Source of the DNA: Exophiala sp. HKRS030
Taxonomy: Eukaryota; Ascomycota; Eurotiomycetes; Chaetothyriales; Herpotrichiellaceae
Reading direction: 5' to 3'
Length of the DNA stretch: 64,000 bases
NCBI GenBank assembly: GCA_023897205.1
Contig: JAHWDD010000002.1
Span: 372,001-436,000 of the forward strand
Positions 53,907 to 62,769 of this stretch are shown here, one piece after another. Each line of letters opens with the position of its first letter. Position 1 is the first letter of the stretch. A program made the translations under genes and the position numbers. The notes under the pieces are model-generated. The model did not search any database and had not been told where the DNA came from. It was given only the letters and a program-made list of their open reading frames with translations.

Positions 53907-56382
53907 ATGAACCGACCCTCCGTGACCATGACCAACAGTGCCGCCAACCCAACTCAGAGGGCTCACGGCTACCAGCGTGCCTACAAAGCATGCTATTCTT
54001 GTCGCAAGCGCAAAGGCCGTTGCGAGAAAGACCCGCAGTGGAATCCTGGTGCGCCATGCAAAAGATGTAAGCGCGAGATGAGAGACTGCGTGTTTCCAAT
54101 CGAGAGAGCAGACTCCCGCAAGGCCACAGCTACTACTGTGCCAGCGAGGTTTGAACCGCCGGAGGCTTCAACGACCATGGTTGCTCCAGATACCTCTGCC
54201 GTGCCCCCTGTGCGTTCTCACTGCCAGCCATCGACCAACTACGTCCAGAGTGAATCAGAGTTACCGACTTCTCCTATCTTCTCTGGTGACCACGCTGGCT
54301 TGAGCGGATTTTCCAGTTCGATGATGAGAACAGTCATCTCAACTGGGAACGACGCGCTTGCAGCATTGTTTGAGCCTGTCGGTGACGGTCATACCCCTTC
54401 ATCAAGTCATGTGGCTACAGGACCGGCACCGGCAACAGAAAGCACCACGTTCCCACCTGGACGTGTGCCAGTGATCGAGGCCATGGAGAAATGGCCTGTC
54501 CATGAATTGTGGAACGTTTGTCGATTTGTCAAGCAGGGGTGGTTTTCTCCCAACGAGGCTTTGTTCTTGGTCGACATGTAAAGCTTTCCCCATCTCTCCC
54601 CTGTCACCTGTGCCTCCGCGTTTCTCAGGACTAACGACGACATTCGACATCTGGCAGGTTTTACTCCAACATTCAAAAGCTGGCCCCAATCGTGACCGAC
54701 TACTACTCGAAACACGAAAATCATTATCAATTGCTCTCATCCGAGCCCTTACTATGTTCCACAATCCTTCTGATCTCGTCCCGTTACCACGCCCTCCCTG
54801 GGGAGGGCGGCATGATGAGAAGTTACTATATCCATGAGCGTCTTTGGACCCATTGTCAGCATCTGATACAACGTGTTTTGCTCGGGCAGGAGAAACTCTC
54901 TGCTGCAAAGCTGCGCACTGTGGGGACTGTCGAGGCTTTGTTGTTATTGACCGAGTGGCACCCTCGATCCATGTCATTTCCGCCACCGATTGACGGCTGG
55001 GACTCCGATCTCTTGATGCATTGGTCTCACGAGCAAAACCCTGTTCCCGACAGCACTCCAGGTGAAGCGCGAGGAAGGTGGCTGCGAGATGTCATAATCC
55101 CCACCAGAAAATCCGTCCGCATGTCGTGGATGTTGACCAACTGCGCCATGTCCCTGGCGAGCGAGCTGGGCATTCTTGGGGACAGCAAACCCGGGACCGA
55201 ACAACAGCAGCAACAACAACAACGAAGCCGGTTACTTCCTCGAGCAAGACAGACAACCCCGACGCAACATCTGCCGAGCTTGCTGTATCTGTATTCAGAA
55301 CAAGCCTCGTTGCAACTCGGCTGCCAATCGCTGGTACCACCAGGATTGAGCCGCCGAGTTCCTCACAAGCTGCCCGCAAGCGCAGTCGGTGGATACGACG
55401 AGCTCCAGACGTGCATCGCCGCTTGGATTGCATTGACCAGGCTGACAAAGGCCATGATGGAGGCCTTGTTCCCTTCCAACGTGGAGAGGGCACAGCTCCT
55501 CCACCGAGCCCGGTACCTCGACCTGGTTGACTATTTCGATCCAATGCTCTCGGCATGGAGGGAAGAGCATTTGGACAATCCGCACTGTGGTTGGTTCTTG
55601 AGGCAGCTCAATTTTGTCGGATCTCGATGCTAACGGGCGATTTAGTGCTCGCCGACTGCTCCCGCAAAGTCTTGTTGATCGAGTACTATAGCGCCCGGCT
55701 TTCTTGCCACTCTCTCGTCATCCAAGCCATTATCGATCGCGCGTCGACGCAACAGCAACAGTCTAGCCCGTGCCAGACGTATTTTGCACACGGGATTGCC
55801 GACGAGGCTGACTACTCGCTCTTGGAGGAGGTGGTCAATTGTGCCATGGCAATATTGAATCTCATTTCCGAGCTTTCGGACCAGGGTATTCTCATGTTTG
55901 CCCCGGCCCGCGTCACACTCAGAGCGATCTCAGCCTCCGTTTTCCTGCTGAAAGGTCTCGGGATTGGCGTGACGGGGTCGAAACTGCAAGAATCGCTCTC
56001 CGTACTTCGAAGAGCCATCTCGTGTCTTCAAGGGAGCACGGTCGATGAGCTGCAGTTCAGCGGACGATACGCCACTCTTCTCGACATGCACCTGAGCCAG
56101 CTAGAGAAGAGTTTCGTCGCATCCTCCTATCCCCCCTACTTGGTCACGCGGTCCCAGGCCAACGATGTTGTGTCTGGAGGGAGGCATTCGGCGGCAGCGA
56201 CAGCCCCTGACAATCTTGATTACAACGTCGACGACTGGTTGAGTCTGCCCTATAATCCCGCCTTTGCATCGCTCGACATGGGCGACTCTCAAGGATACGC
56301 GCTACTGGATGAAGGGGAACTGGATTTTCTTTGGAGTCTTGACGGCACGGTCGACGGTGATCTTGCGACTATGGGACAATGA
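53907..56382 (+). CDS. Zn2Cys6 fungal transcription factor
   Basis: Likely pathway-specific regulator of the cluster. Three exons: 53907-54577, 54658-55589 and 55646-56382, giving 779 aa. The zinc cluster has Cys29, 32, 39, 51, 54 and 61 (C-x2-C-x6-C-x11-C-x2-C-x6-C) in KACYSCRKRKGRC ... APCKRCKREMRDCVF. Both intron ends have TAAC-type branch sites (GACTAACGA, TGCTAACGG). Exon 2 begins MFYSNIQKLAPIV, and STILLISSRYHAL with the following helices belongs to the fungal-specific TF domain (about 225-600). A poly-Gln run lies near residue 405. C-terminal residues are acidic (YNVDDWLSLPYN, DEGELDFLWSLDG), which suits an activation domain. The inducer is unknown. Confidence 0.85.
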
Positions 56383-56744
56383 CGCGGGCACCGCTACTCC
56401 TGTGCGTCCATCAGCGCGAATGCAAATACGCAGATGACTGTGAATTATGTTTTTATGCGGACTTTCTTCAGAACAGGCCAGAAACGTGGCTCGCGCCTCA
56501 CGCCATTGCCATGTTACAGAGGAGAGGCGCATTCCATATTTTATACTTCTGTTTCTGTTTCTGATCCAAATGGATACTTTAATTGATTGATGGGGTCGAA
56601 TGACCCGCCCGCTCACGATGGGGCTATGCCGTCCTGCACAGGGGAAGCCGGGAAGTCCGTCGCTTCAACCTGTGCCACCTAGCAAGCAAGCTTACGGTAC
56701 ATTGTCCTCCTTGTAGATGCCATGCCATTCAGCAGCTGTAAAGC
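56383..56744. other. Intergenic, no gene seen
   Basis: About 360 bp between the convergent stops of the regulator and the epoxide-hydrolase-like gene. Nothing coding is seen. Confidence 0.45.
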
Positions 56745-58013
56745 CTATCGTAACTCCTTGAGAAAGCGTGTGATGCGCTCCGTCAGGGCCTGAGGCTGTT
56801 CCAATTGCATCCAGTGGCCAGCCCCTGGTATCATGAAGGTGCCTCGGAAATCGGTGCATGTCTCATTGTACTTTTCCAACGCACCCGGATGCTGGTAGGC
56901 GCCCCAGTCCTTGTCGCCGCCGATGAACATCACAGGGACCTCGATTTTGCGCCCGGACATGATGAGGACGTCGGGCGTGGGGGCCGTCAGGACCCTGTAC
57001 CAGTTCAGCTGGCCTTGGAAACCTACCCGCTGGTACTCGGCCAGGTAAACGTCCAACTCGTCGTCCGGCAGCCAGGACAGGCTGGCGCTGACGTTGTAGC
57101 CTGCAGTCATGGACACCATGGTTTGACTCATCGATTCGTTCAGCAGCATCACATAGTAGTGGGGGATCTCGGCGACCTGCTCGGCCGTGGAATTTGCGAG
57201 AGGATGCGGTCGGTTGCCAGGCCAGTCGGCGGATTTGACGTAGAAGTATGACCGCAGGAACTCGCGCGGGCCCAGTGCACCTCCCGAGTTCCAGTCGTTC
57301 GCGGCGCTGGGCCCCGAATTGCTGAGCTGGTAGTACTTCCTCGGAGGCTGCAGGTGTTCCAGATCGGCTTCCAGGTGGACGATGCTGGGCGTCAGAGTGG
57401 TCACGTTGACAGGGGCCGCGGCGACAGATTCGCTCGAATTCGAAGATGCTGTTGGCTTCCTTTTCCACATCGTCGGCAGAGGTGCCGGGTCGAACGGGTT
57501 GGTCAACTGAATCGACGACGTGAACATGTCCGGGCGCACGAGGGACGCCCACCCGCCCAGGATCGCTCCGTAGTCGTGGCCCACGACCGACAGGGCCTGA
57601 TCGTACCCCAGACCGTAGACGAGCGCAACCAGATCCCGGACCATGTTCGTGTTGCTGAACTCGCTCAAGGCGACCTGCGAGTACGCCCGGGTGTCCCAGC
57701 CGGTGGTGCGGCCGGAGCCACGCAGATCCGGCGCAACAACACAGTAGCCCTGACTGGCCAAGGTCGGCATCACATGGATCCAGGTGTATGCGACCTCGGG
57801 GAAGCCGTGCAGCAGAAGCACCAGAGGTTTCTCCGCGTCATCGCAGCCAGCAGACAGGGTATGAACCATGAGTCCGGTCGAATTGACGCAGTCGACGTAG
57901 GCTTCGCTGATTCCCGCAGGCAACGGTAGCGGCCCGCCTGTGCTGTACGCCGCCCCCTTCCAGGACCACCAGGTCAATAAAACCCCCAAGCCCCAGAAAC
58001 TTGGACGATACAT
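56745..58013 (-). CDS. Secreted epoxide-hydrolase-like alpha/beta hydrolase
   Basis: Would open an epoxide to a diol, or act as a related hydrolase. A single exon of 422 aa. An N-terminal signal peptide (MYRPSFWGLGVLLTWWSWKG) points to secretion. Motifs: oxyanion HGFPE, DLRGSGRT, nucleophile Asp in VVGHDYGAILGG, ring-opening Tyr likely in LNWYR, acid Asp in FIGGDKDWGAY and His in GAGHWMQLEQP. An insert before the lid, near residues 190-215 (Ser/Ala-rich with several N-x-S/T sites), and further N-glycosylation sites fit an extracellular enzyme. Haloacid or fluoroacetate dehalogenases share the fold, and fungal juvenile-hormone or lipid epoxide hydrolases are closest in motif. Substrate is unproven. 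Confidence 0.83.
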   Translation of the reverse strand: MYRPSFWGLGVLLTWWSWKGAAYSTGGPLPLPAGISEAYVDCVNSTGLMVHTLSAGCDDAEKPLVLLLHGFPEVAYTWIHVMPTLASQGYCVVAPDLRGSGRTTGWDTRAYSQVALSEFSNTNMVRDLVALVYGLGYDQALSVVGHDYGAILGGWASLVRPDMFTSSIQLTNPFDPAPLPTMWKRKPTASSNSSESVAAAPVNVTTLTPSIVHLEADLEHLQPPRKYYQLSNSGPSAANDWNSGGALGPREFLRSYFYVKSADWPGNRPHPLANSTAEQVAEIPHYYVMLLNESMSQTMVSMTAGYNVSASLSWLPDDELDVYLAEYQRVGFQGQLNWYRVLTAPTPDVLIMSGRKIEVPVMFIGGDKDWGAYQHPGALEKYNETCTDFRGTFMIPGAGHWMQLEQPQALTERITRFLKELR

Positions 58014-58723
58014 ATCTGTGAGCTAGGTAACGAGTCTGTCTGGATAGGTGGACCGCGTTTACCCCCCCAAGACGGAGAGAGAAGGAGAGCGCTCTTGAGT
58101 TGGGTAGGACGAAGCAATCACGGTGGCTTGTAGGAAATGAATACGACGAGTTGCAGTGCGGAAAGTCTCCTTTTATGCCTCGACGATTCCTCAACTTTCT
58201 CGCCGCCTCCACATACTGTACAGGTACGAAATGACAGGGCGGAGATGTTGGGGTCCCCGTCAAACGTCGATAACCGCTACAACCCGGCCTCGCTTCGATC
58301 CACTGATAGCCTTGCTCGTCTCCAGGATATGCATCCCCCCTTTTTGGAGCCCAAACAGGCAGGATCACTGTCCACAGCCCACAGGACTGAGCGAGACCGT
58401 CCCCATTAGTGCAAATGCCTTCATTGTTCAAGCCGAGGTTTTTGGGGTTTAGCCTGCAGGAGCCAGTGTTCCTTGTTCCTGCGCTTCATTTCCATTGAAA
58501 TCTCAACTCTTACCAGTGCCGTCAACAACGACACCGCTGGAGTTTGGGCTGATGTGACTATGAGTGCACTATGATCTATAACTAGTACTTGACTACTGAG
58601 GACATTCAGAAATTCGATCATGGACTCAATATGCGTGGACTGCCTGCTTCTCTAGGGTCCCTAAAAGTGTTTGAAGATCATCTGTATAATCACTCTATGA
58701 ACGCAGTAGAGGTGTAACTGGCG
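58014..58723. other. Intergenic, no gene seen
   Basis: About 710 bp with the promoter of the epoxide-hydrolase-like gene and the 3' side of the cupin gene. Short open frames only. Confidence 0.45.
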
Positions 58724-59320
58724 TCAAGCCAGTTCAAGTGCCACTTTTTGTTCGTTGAAGACAATCAGCCCCTTCCTTGCCACATCTTGAGCGCTGAAGT
58801 TTGGAAATCGAATCTCCTGAAGCTGACCGCTGAATGGTTTGTAGTCGGAAACGCTGTTGATCGGGTCCTTGTCTGCAGTCGGAAAGAAGGTAGTTTCATC
58901 CTCATATTCGTACACCATCAAGAACGAATTGTTCGATATGGTGCCGTCTGGTAGTTTGACACCCGCGGGGCAGGCGGTCCAGGTGTGCGGGACGCCGCCA
59001 CGGATATCGACAAGAGAGCCCGGAGCAACGACGTAGTACTCTCCCGCCAGCTCAACCAAGCCCACGCCGTTCAAGACCAAGATTCGTTCATCGAGCAGAC
59101 GTTTTCCGTGGAGATCCATGTGAAGGTGACGGGGGAGCCGAACGTTCGAGGTAAACTCCATCCATCCCAACTGACCGCGAAAGGTTTTTGAAGTGCTGAT
59201 GGTCAGATTATTCATGGTAATGTCGATATCCCGAAAGGGTTTCTTGACGCATGCTGCGGTTCCATGGGTGATGCGGCAGCCATGTGGAAGAATGAGGCCG
59301 AGTCCTGCCTTTGAAGTCAT
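58724..59320 (-). CDS. Cupin-domain protein, function unknown
   Basis: Small metal-binding beta-barrel protein. A single exon of 198 aa. The cupin motif reads NVRLPRHLHMDLHGKRLLDERILVLNGVGLVE (first part) and PGSLVDIRGGVPHTW (second part) with His ligands (HxH and a later His). GEYYVVAPG and TTFFPTADKDP are further features. No signal peptide is clear. Such single-cupin proteins include dioxygenases, isomerases and storage-like proteins, so no reaction is assigned. Orientation is leftward, next to the divergent transporter. Confidence 0.78.
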   Translation of the reverse strand: MTSKAGLGLILPHGCRITHGTAACVKKPFRDIDITMNNLTISTSKTFRGQLGWMEFTSNVRLPRHLHMDLHGKRLLDERILVLNGVGLVELAGEYYVVAPGSLVDIRGGVPHTWTACPAGVKLPDGTISNNSFLMVYEYEDETTFFPTADKDPINSVSDYKPFSGQLQEIRFPNFSAQDVARKGLIVFNEQKVALELA

Positions 59321-59946
59321 GGTTGCTTAATCTCTGGTAGCTATGCCTGCACTTGATCGATGTCTCGCCTTCGACATGGGCTCAGAGAAGTAACATGCGG
59401 AAACACAAATTGGACGAAGACCACGGTTATTCGAACCGCGAATGACAACTATGATGCCCAAGTCCGATGAATTTGACAGATCCCGTTCTTGCCCTGGAAT
59501 ATCCGCCCTCACGGGAGGCATGATGTGGATGCCCCGGGCCGGAGAGAGCCGCGTGTGCGCCTCTCTAGACAACTGGATGCTGGAGGGGTACTGTTTCTGG
59601 GCTGTGCCCTATGAAATCACGCGAAACAGATCTTGTGGTCAACGTACTCGTAGAAGTGGGTGGGATGTCGTTGACGACTAGAGACCCCAACCGCCAGAGC
59701 ACCGGAACCTGGGAGCTCCGCCCGTACCCACTCAGCCCCGGCCCCCAGTTTTCCTCGCCTACCCTAACATACCCTACAATCTACGGGGTTGCGCCGCCTT
59801 ATTTCTCTCCTGCTTCCAGGTCTAGATATACTATATTACCTTCAAGCGATGGCACTTTCACGCACTCTCATCTGTCTTCAGAAGCACTATCATCCAAGTT
59901 CCAATTCTCCAAGAATGTGAACGCTACCAGCACCTCTCTCTCGGCC
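59321..59946. promoter_or_regulatory. Divergent intergenic region of the cupin gene and the MFS transporter
   Basis: About 630 bp. The region is a candidate shared promoter. The open frames here (59442-59681 and the upstream part of 59611-60192) are not part of the transporter, which starts at the ATG at 59947. Several CGG/CCG triplets are present (for example near 59535 and 59690-59725). Confidence 0.4.
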
Positions 59947-61600
59947 ATGCATCTTCAGACCAGTCTACGGGGTCAGACCCTCGCCCGGTTGCGAATCGCC
60001 CTGGTCGTGGTTCCAAGCTCCTTATTGTTTGGATACAATCAATCCAACATCGGAGGTGTTCTGGCTTTCAAATCTTTCACTGAAACCTTTCCCCAAATCG
60101 ATACCGTTCATGTCGAGGGTCACGAAAAGGTGGAAAGGGCGCGGATCCAGGGTGCGTACATACACCCAGTCTCGACGAACAATGGGCTTTGACCTGACTG
60201 GCATAGGTACTGTTGTTGCAATCTACTGTATCGCCTGCCTCATTGGAGCTATAGGCACCGCCGTTGTTGGCAACCACCTCGGGCGGAGACTGACTCTCGT
60301 CTATGCTTCAATCGTCGCGGCAGTTGGTATGGTGTTACAGGCGTCCTCCTTCGGTCTAGCACAGTTGATTGTCGGGAGAATCATCACGGGGATTGGTGTT
60401 GGAGCCACAAATGCAACAGTGCCAGTCTGGCAGGCCGAATCCTCGAAGCCCAAAAGCCGTGGCAAGAATGTCGTCGTGCTTGGAATCTTTGTCGCCTCGG
60501 GAATCGCCATTGCGAGCTGGATCAACTTTGGCCTGTACACCATTCAGCACGGATCCATATCGTGGAGGCTTCCATTGGCAATTCCCATCGTCTTCGCAGC
60601 CATCCTCATCGGCTGCACATATTTCTTCCCGGAGTCTCCTCGATGGTTGGCACTGAAGGGCCGCATGGATGAAGCCGCGGCTGTCATGCGCGTCCTCAAC
60701 GACGGACAAATGGACAGCCCAACCCTCGAGCGTGAGATCGACAATCTGCAGAGGGTCATCGAGCAGGAGCGGGCTCGCGAGCGAGGATGGAAGGACCTCT
60801 TCACGATGGGCTCGGGGAAGATGTTCTACCGTCTCATGCTGGCCGTCGGCATCAACGTCGCTGCACAGATGACGGGCGCAAATCTCATCACGTATTATGC
60901 CACGACCATATTCAAGCAGTCCTTGAAGCTGCATTCTCGAATGGCTTCTTTGCTATCGGCCGTTTTGTTGACCTGGAAGATCCTTGCGGCCACCGTGGCT
61001 TTCATCACCGTCGACCGCGTCGGCAGGAAGCCTCTCTTCCTCGCCGCCGTCTTGGGAATGGGGATATCCATGGCCTGCCTGGCGGGGACAGTCTCGGACA
61101 TAGAGTCGAAAGCCGCAACTGTGGCGGCGGTTTTCTTCCTTTTTGCCTACATGGCCTTCTTCCCCTTGGGTTTTCTTGGAGCAAACTTTCTGCTTGCGGC
61201 AGAGATCGGGCCTCAAGACCTCCGTGTGCACTTTGCGGCCTTTGGCACTGCAACCCATTGGCTCTGCAACTTTGTCATCGCCGAGATCACACCGGTGGCA
61301 TTCAGCACCATTGGTTGGCGGTATTATATCGTCTATGCTGTCATCAATTTTGCATTTGTCCCCGCCATCTACTTTCTGGTCCCGGAGACAAAGGCGCGAT
61401 CGCTCGAGGAGCTTGAGGATCTCTTCACGAGTGCACGAGCTTGGTGGGAGATACCGGTAGTGGCACGGAATCAACTCCCATCGAGTGATCATCTGAAGAT
61501 GCAAAGTGATGGTGAACTACCATCTACTAGTAAGGACGAACTTCAAGTTGCCCGTCACATCGAAATTCAAGAGAAGAAAGCTAAGGGCGTTGAATCCTAG
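59947..61600 (+). CDS. Sugar-porter-type MFS transporter
   Basis: Twelve-helix proton symporter-like carrier of the sugar transporter family. Two exons: 59947-60151 and 60207-61600, giving 532 aa. The 55-bp intron (GTGCGT donor, GCATAG acceptor) joins RARIQ to GTVVAIYCIACLIG. Family markers: LGRRLTLVYASIV, VPVWQAESSKPKSRG, FFPESPRWLALKGR, GANLITYYATTIF, TVDRVGRKPLFLAAVLG and PETKARSLEELEDLF. The N-terminus LRIALVVVPSSLLFGYNQSNIGGVL is TM1. Fungal relatives carry hexoses, quinate, lactose, myo-inositol or monocarboxylic sugar acids. The substrate here is unknown. It is the only transporter in the cluster and could import the substrate. Confidence 0.88.
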
Positions 61601-62057
61601 TTTCATCGAGTGAGGATTACTATATCGCTAGACCCTAAATAAGGCAAGGCAAATGATTTCTGAATACTAGCTAGTACTACCACTTATGTACCTAGCCTCT
61701 AGAGTTCAATGCTATTCTGCTCTTATACTCAAGCTACATCGCTAATCTTAGAGTTAAATCTTCTCTGAGAAAAGTTATAGTAGTACTAGTATTCTATATA
61801 GATATATATACATTATATATGCCCCGAACTGTGCTTCATCCCTGTCCTTACGCTGCTGCCTGAATTTCCTTCTTGTCCGCTCGTTCGTTGCCGCGCGAGC
61901 ACATTCAAAACCGAACACGGTTTGGGACGAACAAGCACCCACGAGCCGAAGCTTGATGATGCAGCCGACACGCCAGCAAGTCCGTGACTATACTATTGAT
62001 AGTGTGGCTGGACAGCTTCAGCAGCTCCAGCAGCCAGTCAGCATTTTGTTCTTACAA
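61601..62057. other. AT-rich spacer at the cluster edge
   Basis: From 61610 to 61825 the sequence is markedly AT-rich, with TATA and TAGTA-type words. It then returns to normal composition. It lies between the transporter and a broken NACHT/ankyrin fragment. A 42-codon open frame from about 61950 (plus) has no known features. Confidence 0.5.
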
Positions 62058-62189
62058 CGCCAAAGCAATATACTGAGATAACCTGGCTCTCAAATAAAGT
62101 GAACTTCGTTGGCGGCTCAAATGGTATGAGGCTCGGCGAATCCATCTGTACGCGGTCGAAGGTCGTCCGGACTCACTGTATCTCGGCAC

Positions 62190-62650
62190 GCCAAGGGCGC
62201 GTAGAATTACATAGAAGTGATCAAGACACTTTGCCTTGCACAGTAGAAAGTCCATCGCCTCCTGGCATGGAAGTGAAGCCACGCGAGCATCATGTCCCCA
62301 GTTCTGGGCCCGCGTAGTTGTAGAGCGGATTTGAATGTAGCCGTTTCTCGAATTCCTCATCAGATCGGGAGTAGCCGCTCTCAAAAACGCCAAATGAGAG
62401 GTAGGTCACGCAGATTTTCGTGATATCGGTCTCTGCATCCCGAAACCAATCGTTCTTCTTTCGCTCGAAGTATTCCCGGGTTGTGTAGTGAACCAAACGG
62501 ATGATGCCGCTTTCTTCGTCCACTGTGGCCAATCCAGCACAAACGGAGACCATATCTTCAATATCCGGTTGCCTTTTAGCGTTGAACTCAGGGTAGCCAA
62601 CCTTAACTGCAGAGGCGTGTCAAGGCTCTGCTGTTGCACTAGTCCTATTG
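62190..62650 (-). pseudogene. Fragment of a NACHT/ankyrin-type NLR-like protein with stop and frameshift
   Basis: The segment MVSVCAGLATVDEESGIIRL, IIRLVHYTTREYFERKKN, then ICVTYLSFGVFESG and NPLYNYA (62290-62553) is the C-terminal end of the NACHT and start of the ankyrin linker found in many fungal STAND proteins. Just upstream, in the same frame, the expected helix is cut by a TGA at 62620-62622. Near 62309-62312 a one-base change moves the continuation AQNWGHDARVASLP into another frame, so the protein is broken at least twice. No ankyrin repeats follow. It is a relic, not a working gene. It lies next to a HET gene, as such families often do. Confidence 0.75.
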
Positions 62651-62769
62651 TTTTGAAAATTCAATTGAGACCTCTTGAACGGTGGGGAGCCCCATCGCCA
62701 GGGCCTGCATGGAATGGCATAGAGGATATGTGTCGGATTCACATTTACCGGTCGTACAACATACTTTAT

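Noticed and set aside
57354..57929. 191-codon plus-strand open frame
   Set aside because: It is antisense to the epoxide-hydrolase-like gene, which has all catalytic motifs.
59410..59460. tRNA-like B-box (GGTTCGAAT on the minus strand)
   Set aside because: No matching acceptor stem, anticodon arm or D-arm could be folded around it.
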